Assembly (NCBI GenBank): GCA_016703665.1
Contig: JADJBS010000002.1
Span: 1-64,000 of the forward strand
DNA: 64,000 nt
DNA from: Candidatus Defluviibacillus avedoerensis
Lineage (GTDB): Bacteria; Pseudomonadota; Gammaproteobacteria; Burkholderiales; Burkholderiaceae_C
Direction of reading: 5' to 3'
Part shown: one piece after another, positions 19,036-29,013 of the stretch
Layout: each line of letters opens with the position of its first letter
Numbering within the stretch: the stretch's first letter is position 1
Made by a program: the position numbers and the translations under genes
The notes under the pieces: model-generated
The model's input: only the letters and a program-made list of their open reading frames with translations
The model's database searches: none
Told to the model about the DNA's origin: nothing

Positions 19036-20007
19036 CTAGATGAGCGGCCTTTGTCGCGCAAATCGAACGACCGTGACGCCGGGGTTTGCTTGCCTGACAG
19101 AGGGCATCACCAGCACGCAATCATCGTAGGGCGTCAGAACCGGCTGGCCGTCATTGTCGCCAATGACAGTGCCCGCCTTGGCAATTACTTCCAAACCCTG
19201 AAATGCCTCGGTAAACCGGAATTGAGCACTCCTGGCCACCACCCCACCCGTGACTTCCAATGCCCACTGTCGGGGCGCATCAGATAGGCGCCAGCCAGCC
19301 AGCGACTGGTCTGCACACGTCACCCCAAGCGTGCCCGCTGCAACCAAAAAGCGTAGGCACATGTCCCGTGCGACATCACGGCTGCTGATATCGCCATGAA
19401 ATCCACATTCGATCAACAAGGATCGCGTGTCACCGGACTGCGCGTCATCCAGACCAAAGTGCCCATGATCACGCATGCGTACACCGTCTTTGTGTCCGGC
19501 GTCAATCACCACATGTTGTGGGTTGCCAAGCGACAGAGCCAGGGCCTGGTTTCTCGGCTGCATGCCGGTCAACAACAGCGGCGCGCCACGCTCGTGCATA
19601 GAATGCAAATCCAGCAGCCAGTCGGCATGTTCAACAAAAGGTTTGAGTTGTGCTGCGCGACGGCGCTCCAGACTGATGGGGTTGCTGATCCGGTCGTCGC
19701 TCCATTGGCGGTTCAAGTCTTCGTCCACAAAGCGCGACGCATCGTGATGCTCGGGGTTGAACCTGTCGAAAGCAGCCAGGTTTGCAAACACGAGCGTCAG
19801 CTGACCCTGAACCGGGCGCACTGCGGCTTCCAGAAGGTCTTTGATGGCCCAAGCCCCGCACAACTCGTTGCCGTGCACCAGTGCGCAGATCATCACCTTT
19901 CGTCCCGGCAAGCCTGAATCAAAATGCCAGACGCCCTCAACATCGGTATTGCCAGCGCGCCATTTGCTGATGTCGGGGCAGGGCAGGGTAAATGTCAAAT
20001 CGCTCAT
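19036..20007 (-). CDS. Succinylglutamate desuccinylase/aspartoacylase-family metallohydrolase
   Basis: 323 residues from ATG 20007. The zinc-binding motifs of the M14-like AstE/AspA family are visible: ALVHGNELCGAW (His and Glu), DEDLNRQW, and LLDLHSMHERG, with the third ligand His. ECGFHGD supplies a further conserved Glu. It should remove an N-acyl group from an amino acid in the cytoplasm; the exact substrate is not determined. It lies eight bases downstream of a TctC-type binding protein gene, so an uptake-then-hydrolysis unit for an N-acyl amino acid or similar carboxylate is a reasonable inference. Confidence 0.82.
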   Translation of the reverse strand: MSDLTFTLPCPDISKWRAGNTDVEGVWHFDSGLPGRKVMICALVHGNELCGAWAIKDLLEAAVRPVQGQLTLVFANLAAFDRFNPEHHDASRFVDEDLNRQWSDDRISNPISLERRRAAQLKPFVEHADWLLDLHSMHERGAPLLLTGMQPRNQALALSLGNPQHVVIDAGHKDGVRMRDHGHFGLDDAQSGDTRSLLIECGFHGDISSRDVARDMCLRFLVAAGTLGVTCADQSLAGWRLSDAPRQWALEVTGGVVARSAQFRFTEAFQGLEVIAKAGTVIGDNDGQPVLTPYDDCVLVMPSVRQANPGVTVVRFARQRPLI

Positions 20008-20015
20008 CTTCAGAC

Positions 20016-20996
20016 TTACTCGCGTATGTTGGCGAAGTTCACAATTCGCTGGTATTTGGCAGTTTCCGACGCCAGGAAAGCAGGCATGTCGACATTCAAC
20101 GGAGCGATGGCCGAGCCAGCGTCTTCCAGTTTCTTGCGCAACTCTGGCGCTTGCAGTGACTCGGACAGCGCTTTTTGCAGTTTGAGCTGTACTTTCGGCG
20201 GTAAGCCTGCGGGTGCCATGAGGGCAAACCATGAGCTGATGTCGATGCTTTTCAGTGCTGGGTGCTCAGCCAGTGCTGGAATGTCGGGCGTGACCTTGGA
20301 TCGGACCTTCTCCGTGGTGCCCAGTGCCAGCAGTTTGCCGCTGCGAATATGCGCAAGTCCACTGGACAGCACGAAGACGCCATATTCGATGTTGTTCCCC
20401 AACAAATCGTTGGCCAAGGGAGCTACACCGCGGTAGGGAATGTGGGTCATAAAGATGCCGCCCTGCTGCTTGACCATCTCAGCCGCTAGGTGCAGTGCCG
20501 TACCAACCCCTGAGCTGCCATAGCTGTATTGGCCCGGATGTTTTTTAACCTGTTCGATGAACTCTGTGGTGTTCTTGACACCCGCCTTCGGCGAAGCCAC
20601 TAACACCATCGGCTGTGAGGCAATCAGGCCCACTGGCGTGAAGTCTTTATAGCTGTACTTCACAGCGGATGATACGAGGCGATTGATGGCAATCTCGTTG
20701 TTTGCGCCTACCAGCAGGGTGTACCCGTCAGGCGCAGCCTTGATGACCTTCTGTGCACCAATCGCTCCGCCAGCACCCCCGACGTTCTCGACCACCACGG
20801 TTGTGCCCAGTTTCCGTGCCAGTTCCTGGGCTAATACGCGGCCGGTGAGGTCCGTGCTGCCACCAGGTGGGTAGCCAACTACCACCGTGATCGGTTTGGA
20901 TGGGTAGTCGTCAGCCTGTGAATGAGCGCCAGGTGTCAGGGCGGTCAGCAGCACGGCAGCAAGGATCAACGATTTGATGTGGTGAACAGGTTTCAT
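20016..20996 (-). CDS. Bug/TctC-family periplasmic solute-binding protein
   Basis: 326 residues from ATG 20996. A signal peptide (MKPVHHIKSLILAAVLLTAL ... GAHSQA) precedes the family core: YPSKPITVVVGYPPGGSTDL, VVENVGGAGGAIGAQKV, PDGYTLLVG, HIPYRGVAPLANDL. TctC/Bug proteins bind small carboxylates or similar solutes in the periplasm; no membrane tctAB genes are nearby, as is common in Burkholderiales. It is co-directional with the aspartoacylase-like gene eight bases downstream. Confidence 0.9.
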   Translation of the reverse strand: MKPVHHIKSLILAAVLLTALTPGAHSQADDYPSKPITVVVGYPPGGSTDLTGRVLAQELARKLGTTVVVENVGGAGGAIGAQKVIKAAPDGYTLLVGANNEIAINRLVSSAVKYSYKDFTPVGLIASQPMVLVASPKAGVKNTTEFIEQVKKHPGQYSYGSSGVGTALHLAAEMVKQQGGIFMTHIPYRGVAPLANDLLGNNIEYGVFVLSSGLAHIRSGKLLALGTTEKVRSKVTPDIPALAEHPALKSIDISSWFALMAPAGLPPKVQLKLQKALSESLQAPELRKKLEDAGSAIAPLNVDMPAFLASETAKYQRIVNFANIRE

Positions 20997-21111
20997 GGCT
21001 TGGGCCTTGGTAAGGGATTTCGCATATTCTTGTGCTGAGGGGGACAGCAAGCAGAAAACATGTCGCACAGCGTTGTGCCAATTCAGCACACACTTGTCGC
21101 ACCCTTGTGGT

Positions 21112-22008
21112 TCAAAGGGTGGACGTTTCGTTCCACGTCGATTCGGCCAGTGGTCCGAGCTTTCGTCGAAGCCTCAGCAGCCTGACCTCGAACGGAATTT
21201 CCATGGCACGCCCCCATACTGACACCAACTGACCCGCTCGGCAGGCACCGCCTGCCAGCGACCATGGCAGCCAGCAAATACCCAGGCCCTTCAAGGCATA
21301 TTCCAGCAGCGCATCGGCAGAGTCTGCCTCAATCACCTTTTTGAGACGGGGTTTTATGGCGGTTCTGGCCAGGTGGTCTGTGACAAGTCCAGCCAAAGCC
21401 AATGATCCGTCGTAGGCCAGATACGGCACAGGCGATCCCGTCTGTTGGTAGCTTGAATGGGCGGCCACGGGGTGATCTGCACGCATCACAGGAACCAGTT
21501 TGTCTCTTGCCAGTGTTTTGTGCAGAAAGTGGCGCCCACTTGGTCGCACGGCGATAACGGGATGGTGATAGGCAAACAGCAGGTCAGCCTCGCCCGCGTC
21601 GATCCACTGCAAGGTGGTTGCCAGCGAGTTGGTGCGAATACGCACTGGCGCCTGACGCAGATGCGGTTTCATGGCTGTAAGCCAGTCTGCCACCACGGTA
21701 CGCGCCAGGGTGCGCCCGGCAGCGACTGTCAGGTGAAAGTCGGCACTCGACAACGAATCTTTGAGTTCCTCGCGCACATCGCGCAAGTCCTGAACGGTCT
21801 GGTCGGCCTGCGCAAGCAAGCGGGTTCCCGCTTCGGTTAGACGTAAAGGGCTTGTTTGGCGATCAAGTAGCGGGACGCCTGCCCAGTTTTCTAGTGCACG
21901 GATTCTGCGTCCAAAAGCCGGGTGTGTCACATGGCGCAAAGCTGCTGCGCGGCTGAGGCTACCGGTCTGGGCCAGTGCGATCAGATCTTCAAGCCACTTG
22001 ATGTCCAT
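21112..22008 (-). CDS. LysR-family transcriptional regulator
   Basis: 298 residues from ATG 22008. The N-terminal winged HTH (MDIKWLEDLIALAQTGSLSR, AFGRRIRALENWAGVPLLDR) is followed by a substrate-binding domain. Its start overlaps the stop of the flavoprotein gene by one base (TGATG), so it is co-expressed with that gene. It is followed by the TctC-aspartoacylase pair on the same strand and may regulate it, though the shared orientation is not the classic divergent LysR arrangement. The inducer is unknown. Confidence 0.88.
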   Translation of the reverse strand: MDIKWLEDLIALAQTGSLSRAAALRHVTHPAFGRRIRALENWAGVPLLDRQTSPLRLTEAGTRLLAQADQTVQDLRDVREELKDSLSSADFHLTVAAGRTLARTVVADWLTAMKPHLRQAPVRIRTNSLATTLQWIDAGEADLLFAYHHPVIAVRPSGRHFLHKTLARDKLVPVMRADHPVAAHSSYQQTGSPVPYLAYDGSLALAGLVTDHLARTAIKPRLKKVIEADSADALLEYALKGLGICWLPWSLAGGACRAGQLVSVWGRAMEIPFEVRLLRLRRKLGPLAESTWNETSTL

Positions 22009-23282
22009 CAGTTGCGACCGGATTTTCTGGGTACTTGCCGTTGCGTCAAACCGTGGGCACAGGCAAATGCGCTGGCCCAAGCCCATTGAAAGTTGTAGCC
22101 ACCGAGCCAGCCGGTGACATCAAGCACCTCGCCAATAAAGAACAGGCCCGGCTGACGTGTACATTCCATGGTCTGGGATGACAGTTCCCGCGTGTCCACG
22201 CCTCCCAGGGTGACCTCAGCTTTTTTGTAGCCTTCACTGCCAGTCGGCGTCAGTTCCCAGGCTTTGAAGCGCTCGGCCAATTGGTTCAATGCCTTGTCGC
22301 TGGCCTGCGCCACAGGGCGTTGCCAGGCTTCGTTCTGGCTGCACCAAGCCTCGGCCAACCGGTTCGGGACATAGGCACCCAGTTCATTGCAGATCAGTTT
22401 GCGCGACGAGGTCTTTGCCTCGGCAAGGGCGGCAGCCATGTCGGTTTGCGGCGCCAGGTCGATGCGTATGGCTTGTCCGTCACGCCAGTAGCTGGAAATC
22501 TGCAACACGCCCGGCCCGCTCAGACCACGATGGGTAAACAGCAGGTCTTCGGTAAACGCCGTCCTGGCCTTTTTCGCACCCGTTTCAATCTGGACCGGCA
22601 GCGAGAGCCCGGCCAGGGCCGCGTACGGCTGCCACTGGGTGCCGTCAAAAGTCAGTGGCACCAAGCCGGGGCGGCGTTCGACCAATTTCAGACCGAACTG
22701 CTGGGCGATCGAATAGCCGAAATCGGTGGCCCCAATCTGCGGAATCGACAAGCCACCCGTGGCAATGACCACAGATGGGCTGTGAATGACTCCCTTGTTG
22801 GTATTAATTTGATAGCTATCTATTGTTTCTGGTATTGCCGAAGAAGCTATATTTTTGACCAAGCAGGGCTGCCAGCGAGTGACCGACCCCGCATCACACT
22901 CTGCAAGCAGCATGGTGATGAGGTCTTCTGCCGAGCGGTCACAAAACAGCTGGCCCTTGTGCTTTTCGTGAAAACCAATCCCATGCTTTTGCATCAGCGC
23001 CATGAAGTCCAGTGGCGTGTAGCGTGCCAGCGCTGAGCGACAGAAGTTGGGGTTCTCGCTGATGAAGTGTTTGTGAGGTGCCTTGGGGTCAATGTCTCGG
23101 TTGGTAAAGTTGCAGCGCCCGCCGCCAGAGATCCGGATTTTCTCGGCCACCTTGGTGCTGTGGTCGATCAACAAAACGCGCAAACCCAGTTGCCCGGCCA
23201 CACCTGCGCAAAAAAGCCCAGCGGCGCCAGCGCCAATGATGGTGACGTCGTAATGATGTTGCTCGTTGCTGGTATGGGCCAT
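22008..23282 (-). CDS. BaiN/YhiN (HI0933-like) FAD-dependent oxidoreductase
   Basis: 424 residues, with an N-terminal Rossmann motif VTIIGAGAAGLFCAGVAG, RISGGGRCNFTNRD, VVIATGGLSIPQIGATDFGY and a C-terminal GEVLDVTGWLGGYNFQWAW. These are the hallmarks of the HI0933/BaiN flavoprotein family. The physiological substrate of most members is unknown; BaiN of gut clostridia acts on bile-acid intermediates, but that should not be transferred here. It is coupled to the LysR gene downstream. Confidence 0.88.
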   Translation of the reverse strand: MAHTSNEQHHYDVTIIGAGAAGLFCAGVAGQLGLRVLLIDHSTKVAEKIRISGGGRCNFTNRDIDPKAPHKHFISENPNFCRSALARYTPLDFMALMQKHGIGFHEKHKGQLFCDRSAEDLITMLLAECDAGSVTRWQPCLVKNIASSAIPETIDSYQINTNKGVIHSPSVVIATGGLSIPQIGATDFGYSIAQQFGLKLVERRPGLVPLTFDGTQWQPYAALAGLSLPVQIETGAKKARTAFTEDLLFTHRGLSGPGVLQISSYWRDGQAIRIDLAPQTDMAAALAEAKTSSRKLICNELGAYVPNRLAEAWCSQNEAWQRPVAQASDKALNQLAERFKAWELTPTGSEGYKKAEVTLGGVDTRELSSQTMECTRQPGLFFIGEVLDVTGWLGGYNFQWAWASAFACAHGLTQRQVPRKSGRN

Positions 23283-23388
23283 GCCTGAATTGTCGGCGAA
23301 GGCTGTGCCCTATGGAGGAAAGCCCTGCATTGACCCCGCGGTGGGCTGTCTCCACAATGCACAAACTTCTTTTCTTGTGAGGACACCC

Positions 23389-23840
<452 letters not shown>

Positions 23841-23844
<4 letters not shown>

Positions 23845-26042
23845 CAACCAGAACTTCCCACCTATCCCGCCGTGCTTTCATGGGCCGTAGCACGGTCATG
23901 GCCGGGAGTCTGGTGGTTGGCTTTCATGCGCCACTGAAAGGTGTGCTGGCTCAGGGCCTGACACCCGAAGTCAATGCCTGGGTGGTGGTGCAGCCTGATG
24001 ACACGGTGATTGTCCGCATTGCACGTTCTGAAATGGGGCAGGGCACCCTGACGGGTCTGGCGCAGTTGGTGGCCGAGGAACTGGAGTGCGACTGGTCCAA
24101 GGTCAGGACCGAGTATCCAACGCCGGGCCAGAACTTGGCCCGCAAGCGTGTGTGGAGCAACTTTTCGACGGGTGGCAGCCGAGGCATCCGCGAATCGCAC
24201 GACTATGTCCGCAAAGGAGGCGCAGCTGCACGCATGCTGCTGGTGCAGGCTGCAGCCAATGAATGGAAGGTATTAGCCTCTGAATGCCAGGTGAGCAATA
24301 GCCGAATCAGTCATTCGGCCAGTGGAAGAAGCACCACCTTTGGCAAGGTAGCCACTGCGGCTGCCAAGCTGACCCCACCCGCAGACATTGCACTCAAAGA
24401 CCCGAAAGCCTGGAAGCTTGCAGGCAAACCCTTGCCCCGACTGGACACTGCTGCCAAAGTGGATGGTTCGCAAATTTACGGCATGGATTTGAAGCTGCCT
24501 GACATGCTGAATGCCGCCATCAAGGACTGCCCTGTCTTTGGTGGCAAGGTCGTCGGATTTGATGCTGCCAAGGTGCAATCCATGCCAGGGGTCAAAAAGG
24601 TGCTGCAGGTGGGCAGCAGTGCCGTGGCCGTTGTGGCCGACACTTGGTGGCGTGCCAAGACCGCACTCGATGCCCTGCCAATCCAGTGGGATGAAGGTCC
24701 GAATGCGAAACGCAGCAGCGCAGATGTGGCCGCCGTCCTGGCGGCAGGGCTGGGTGCCGACGACGCGATCATTGGCAACCAGACCGGCGACGCCAAGAAA
24801 ACACTGGCTGCGGCGACCAAGCGGATCGAGGCGGTGTATGCCTACCCGCATCAGAACCATGCCACCATGGAAACCATGAACGCCACCGCAAAGTTCACCC
24901 TGTCTGCGACAGGCCTTCCTGAGCGGTGCGAGGTCTGGACCCCGACCCAAAATGGCGAGGCCGCGCTGGCCGCCACTGCGGCGGCGGCTGGGCTCAAGCC
25001 CGAACAGTGCGATGTGTTCAAGATTCACCTGGGCGGAGGCTTTGGTCGGCGTGGCATGTCAGATTACGTTACCCAGGCCGTGTTGATCGCCAAAGAGATG
25101 CCTGGCACGCCAATCAAGCTGATCTGGTCGCGCGAAGAGGACATGGCACACGGGCGCTACCACCCGGTCACGCAGTGCAAGCTGCAAGCAGGGCTGGATG
25201 CACAGGGCAATCTGACGGCCTTGCACATGCGGATTTCTGGGCAATCCATTTTGGCCGGGGTGGCGCCAGCAGCCATGCAAAATGGCAGGGATCCGGTGGT
25301 GTTCCAGGGACTCAACCCTGGCGGGGCTGAGGCCTCCTTTGGGTACACCATCCCCCACCTGCTGATAGATCATGCCATGCGCAATCCGCCCGTGCCGGTG
25401 GGTTTTTGGCGCGGCGTCAACCTGAATCAGAACACGATTTACATCGAGTGTTTTCTGGACGAAGTAGCGCACGCAACAGGTCAAGACCCGCTGGCGCTCA
25501 GGCGCAAACTGATGGGCAATGCACCCAAGCACCTGGGCGTGCTGAATGCAGTGGCAAAAGCCGTCAAGTGGGGCTCAACACCGAAGGACGTGAATGGCCA
25601 AAAGGTCTACCGTGGCCTGGCCCAAACCCACGGATTTGGAAGCTATGTCGCCGCGTGTGCAGAGGTGTCTGTCAGCGCTGCGGGTGAGCTGAAAATTCAC
25701 CGCATCGTGGCGGCCACTGACAGTGGTTACGCTGTCAACCCCCAGCAGATTGAAGCCCAGGTAGAGGGTTCATTTGTGTATGGCCTGTCTGCAGCCCTCT
25801 ATGGCGAGTGCACGCTCAAAGATGGTCGGATAGAACAGAGCAACTTCCATGACTACCCCGTGATGAAGATGGACGCTTGTCCCCCTGTGGAAACCATCGT
25901 CATGCCGTCGGGTGGTTTTTGGGGTGGGGTGGGCGAACCGACGATCGCCGTGGCAGCGCCCGCTGTGCTGAATGCGATTTTTGCCGCCACGGGTAAGCGC
26001 ATTCGCGAACTGCCTTTGCGTCACCACAGCCTCAAAGCTTGA
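23841..26042 (+). CDS. iorB: Molybdopterin-binding large subunit of isoquinoline-1-oxidoreductase-like enzyme
   Basis: 733 residues. The N-terminus has a twin-arginine signal (LSRRAFMGRSTVMAGSLVVG), so the enzyme is probably exported folded. Mo-hydroxylase motifs include GQGTLTGLAQLVAEELE, YPHQNHATMETMNATA, HLGGGFGRRGMSDYV and the C-terminal GGFWGGVGEPTIAVAAPAVL, with the catalytic Glu. It hydroxylates a carbon next to nitrogen in an N-heterocycle or oxidises an aldehyde; the actual substrate is not shown by sequence. It forms an operon with iorA. No XdhC-type maturation gene is visible nearby. Confidence 0.9.
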
Positions 26043-26063
26043 GGCTGCGGCTTTGTCGGCAGG

Positions 26064-27476
26064 TCAGCGGGGAACCAAGAAGGCTGCTTTCTCGCTGACT
26101 TTGGCCTTACCTTGGGCGTCGCTGATCTCAAAATGAATCGGGTGTGACCCGCTGGATGCCCCATGGGGGATGCGCAGGCGCACCGGAACCCAACGGGATT
26201 CAGCTGGGCCGACGCTCACGACCTCGTCAGACGCCATCTTCAGGCCTTCCATGCCACTGGCGCTGATGCGGTATTCCTGAGTCAACTCCGTCGCGTTCAT
26301 GATCTGCAGTCGGAAGACGTTCTCCAGCTGGCCACCTTCTACCATTCGCGACAATGCAGCACGGTCGCGAACCACGTCCACTCGCAATGGCGTGCGCATG
26401 GCGAGGCTCACAAACAGGGCAATCGTTAAGGCCATCAGGATGGAGCCGTAGACCAGAATACGTGGGCGGAACACCCGCTTGATGGTGTCAGCCTTGCTGA
26501 GCTTGGTGTCCACCGCAGTTTGTGTGGTGTAGCGGACCAGGCCAAGTGGCAGCTTCTGCTTGGTCATCACTGTGTCGCACACATCGGCGCACGCGCCGCA
26601 GCCAATGCATTCGTATTGCAGGCCCTTGCGGATGTCGATGCCGGTGGGGCAGACAAATACACACAGGTTGCAGTCAATGCAGTCGCCAAGTGCTTTATCC
26701 GCATCAGTTTCCTTTTTGGATCGCACACCGCGAGGTTCACCGCGCGCCACATCGTAGGTGACGATCAAGGTGTCCTTGTCGAACATCGCACTCTGGAAGC
26801 GTGCGTAGGGACACATGTACTTGCAGACCTGTTCGCGCATGTAGCCAGCAAAACCCAGGGTGGCGAAGCTGTAGAACAAAATCCAGAAGGTTTCCCATGG
26901 CCCGAGCAGGTTGCCCACAATGGCAGGTGCCAGGGTGCGGATGGCGGTGAAGTAACCCACGAAGGTAAACCCCGTCCACAGCGCGACCAGAATCCAGATC
27001 GAGAACTTGGCGGATTTCTTGCCAAATTTGCTCGCCGACATGGGAGACTCGTCCAGCCGCAACCTGGCTTTACGGTCACCCTCAATCTTGCGCTCTATCC
27101 ACATGAAGATTTCGGTGTAAACCGTTTGTGGGCAGGCGTAACCGCACCACAGCCGCCCGGCCACTGCGGTGAACAGAAACAATGACAGCGCGGCGATGAC
27201 TAACAGACCGGTCAGGTAAATGAAGTCTTGTGGGTACAACACCAATCCGAACAGGTAAAAACGCCGGGCACCCAGGTCAAACAGCACGGCCTGGCGTTGA
27301 CCCCACTCCAGCCACGGCAATCCATAGAACACAATTTGGGTGAGGAATACAGCCGCCCAACGCAGCCGGGAATACTGGCCGTCAACTGCGCGTGGCTGGA
27401 TTTTCTTGGATGCAGCGTAAAGCGAGATGGTTTTCTCTTCTTCCACTGCGGCATCGATGGCATCAATTGGTTTCAT
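26064..27476 (-). CDS. ccoG: Cytochrome c oxidase accessory protein CcoG (FixG/RdxA)
   Basis: 470 residues from ATG 27476. It has about five membrane helices, the polyferredoxin motif LWCGYACPQTVYTE, and two [4Fe-4S] motifs DCIDCNLCVFVCPTGID and ECIGCGACADVCDTV. A C-terminal Ig-like periplasmic domain (about 360-470) follows. CcoG assists cbb3 oxidase assembly; in other bacteria it has been linked to Cu(II) reduction. It is placed away from ccoNOQP, as the last gene of the FisR-linked operon, and its start overlaps the upstream MBL gene by 14 bases. Confidence 0.92.
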   Translation of the reverse strand: MKPIDAIDAAVEEEKTISLYAASKKIQPRAVDGQYSRLRWAAVFLTQIVFYGLPWLEWGQRQAVLFDLGARRFYLFGLVLYPQDFIYLTGLLVIAALSLFLFTAVAGRLWCGYACPQTVYTEIFMWIERKIEGDRKARLRLDESPMSASKFGKKSAKFSIWILVALWTGFTFVGYFTAIRTLAPAIVGNLLGPWETFWILFYSFATLGFAGYMREQVCKYMCPYARFQSAMFDKDTLIVTYDVARGEPRGVRSKKETDADKALGDCIDCNLCVFVCPTGIDIRKGLQYECIGCGACADVCDTVMTKQKLPLGLVRYTTQTAVDTKLSKADTIKRVFRPRILVYGSILMALTIALFVSLAMRTPLRVDVVRDRAALSRMVEGGQLENVFRLQIMNATELTQEYRISASGMEGLKMASDEVVSVGPAESRWVPVRLRIPHGASSGSHPIHFEISDAQGKAKVSEKAAFLVPR

Positions 27477-28131
27477 GGGGACTCTTCTCAGTTCTGAATT
27501 CTTGACAGATGGAATGCGTTGGATGATGTTGTACACCAGAAACCGGTGTGAAACGCGACAGGAAATCGTCACGGCTTGCGCCTGCGAACCAGGGATGGGT
27601 GCTGCGCTGCTCCATCACAGTACTGACAACGCGCCCACCTCGGGAATGGCCGCCGAAAAGCAGGGTTTCGTTGGGCAGGGTAAAAACTTTCCGGTTGGCA
27701 CTGTCCCACAGGCTGGCGGGGCACTCAGGGCGAGGCTGATAGGGGCAGGCGTCTGCGGCAAGCAAGCCGCCGCAAAACGGGCGATCGCGCCACAAGTAGC
27801 TCAGGCACGCACAGGTGTGTCCCGGCGTTGCAATCAGCTGCAGTTGTTCGCTGCCAAATGTCAGGTTGCTGGGCACGGAACCCAGGGGTCCAGCACCCAC
27901 AAAGCAAGCGCTGGGTAGCTGCAAAGAGTCCGGACCAAGCGGTTTTTCGGTTGGGTGAGAATGGGTGCGCAGCACCCATTTCAACGCCAGTTTTTTCTCA
28001 TCCAGCATGCCATTGATGACCGCCAGATCAGCTGGGCGTGGATCAATCAAAACCGCAATGCCCTGTGAGTCGTCAGCCAACAGGTAGCTCACACAACCAG
28101 TGGTGTCGTCGATCAGGAATCTGAAGTACAT
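27463..28131 (-). CDS. Degenerate MBL-fold, persulfide-dioxygenase-like protein
   Basis: 222 residues resembling ETHE1-type persulfide dioxygenases: FRFLIDDTTGCVSYLLAD, VLIDPRPADLAVI, ATPGHTCACLSYLW, and a C-terminal GGHSRGGRVVSTVMEQ. The metal motif is altered: where the family has HxHxDH this protein has HSHPTE, losing the Asp and third His, while the GH and final GGH histidines remain. Classical Fe(II) dioxygenase activity is therefore doubtful. It may bind sulfane sulfur or GSSH or be repurposed. It lies between the Rieske gene and ccoG in a sigma-54-driven operon opposite a FisR-like regulator, which supports a sulfur role. The family call is moderate. Confidence 0.65.
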   Translation of the reverse strand: MYFRFLIDDTTGCVSYLLADDSQGIAVLIDPRPADLAVINGMLDEKKLALKWVLRTHSHPTEKPLGPDSLQLPSACFVGAGPLGSVPSNLTFGSEQLQLIATPGHTCACLSYLWRDRPFCGGLLAADACPYQPRPECPASLWDSANRKVFTLPNETLLFGGHSRGGRVVSTVMEQRSTHPWFAGASRDDFLSRFTPVSGVQHHPTHSICQEFRTEKSPHETN

Positions 28132-28167
28132 GGTTTGGCGTGGGTGTCCGAGAGAGCCAATGACTGC

Positions 28168-28785
28168 CTACGCAGGTGCGTTTTCACCGATCACGATGCG
28201 GGTGTCACTGGCGTAATAGTGCGGAGGTACTTCCAGGTTGGTGGGGGCAGGTTTGTTCTTGAAAACCCGGCCCGCTGCGTCGAAAGTACTGCCATGGCAA
28301 GGGCAAAAGTAGCCGCCTTGCCAGTCATTGCCGACGCTCGGATTGGCTGAACCCACTGAGACTTCGGACGGTGAGCAACCCAGGTGGGTGCAAATGCCAA
28401 TGGCCACAAAGACATCGGGCTTGACCGAACGATGCGCGTTGCGTGCGTATTCAGGTTGCTGGTCTTTATGAGATTCAGGGTCAGCCAACTGACTTGTTTG
28501 TTTGGGGAGCGTGGCCAACGTGTCCGTTGTCCTGCGAACAATCCACACCGGCTTGCCGCGCCACTCCACAGTGACCATGCCGCCAGGGGGGACGCCCGAT
28601 ATGTCCACCTCGACGGATGCACCTTGCGCTTTGGCGCGCTCACTGGGTGCCAAGGTCGACACCATGGGCACTGCCACGCCCAGCATGGCTACACCGCCCA
28701 GTGCGGCAGTGGCATAGAGGAGTGAGCGGCGCTCAGAACCGGACTGGCAGAACGTGGGGCCGATGGCTGTCAATGGCTGAGACAT
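28168..28785 (-). CDS. petA: Solitary Rieske [2Fe-2S] protein (PetA-like)
   Basis: 205 residues from ATG 28785. An N-terminal membrane/Tat-like segment (SERRSLLYATAALGGVAMLG) is followed by a Rieske domain with both cluster boxes, CTHLGC and CPCHGS (YFCPCHGSTFDAAGR). It resembles the iron-sulfur subunit of cytochrome bc1, but no cytochrome b or c1 gene lies nearby. The next genes are the MBL-like protein and ccoG. It is the first gene behind a sigma-54-type promoter divergent from the FisR-like regulator. This suggests a specialised electron-transfer subunit induced by sulfane sulfur; that role is inference. Confidence 0.82.
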   Translation of the reverse strand: MSQPLTAIGPTFCQSGSERRSLLYATAALGGVAMLGVAVPMVSTLAPSERAKAQGASVEVDISGVPPGGMVTVEWRGKPVWIVRRTTDTLATLPKQTSQLADPESHKDQQPEYARNAHRSVKPDVFVAIGICTHLGCSPSEVSVGSANPSVGNDWQGGYFCPCHGSTFDAAGRVFKNKPAPTNLEVPPHYYASDTRIVIGENAPA

Positions 28786-28833
28786 AAGGACTTTGGGTCG
28801 TGAGCAGAGGTGCACACCTATGTTGTCTGCATG

Positions 28834-28848
28834 GCATGTTCCGTGCCA
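28834..28848 (-). promoter_or_regulatory. Sigma-54 (-24/-12) promoter for the Rieske-MBL-ccoG operon
   Basis: The minus strand reads TGGCACGGAACATGC. It matches TGGCACG-N4-TTGC with the invariant GG (-24) and GC (-12) at the correct 10-base spacing and one mismatch in the -12 block. Transcription would start near 28822, about 37 bases before the Rieske ATG. The divergent neighbour encodes a sigma-54 activator with an intact GAFTGA loop. Confidence 0.78.
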
Positions 28849-28921
28849 TCGACCAGAAAAATATCGCCTTATATAAATCAACAACTTAGAGGTGTTTGTC
28901 GCACTGTCAGTCAACGATTTG

Positions 28922-28967
28922 TGCCAAATTGGCATTAAGACTGCCAATTTGGCAGCCATACTGCCAT
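28922..28967. promoter_or_regulatory. Tandem 13-bp palindromes, probable activator binding sites (UAS)
   Basis: Two perfect inverted repeats, TGCCAAATTGGCA (28922-28934) and TGCCAATTTGGCA (28942-28954), are spaced exactly 20 bp apart. A third half-site TGCCAT follows at 28962-28967, again 20 bp on. All lie on one DNA face, 100-130 bp upstream of the predicted sigma-54 start site and 47-92 bp before the regulator's ATG. The positions fit an enhancer for the FisR-like protein, with possible autoregulation. Confidence 0.75.
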
Positions 28968-29013
28968 AATCAAATTGTTGAACTGCACATGACCAGATGC
29001 TAAAGGAGTACTG

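Noticed and set aside
28168..28785. First gene of a petABC (cytochrome bc1) operon
   Set aside because: The next genes are an MBL-fold protein and ccoG; no cytochrome b or c1 reading frame is present.
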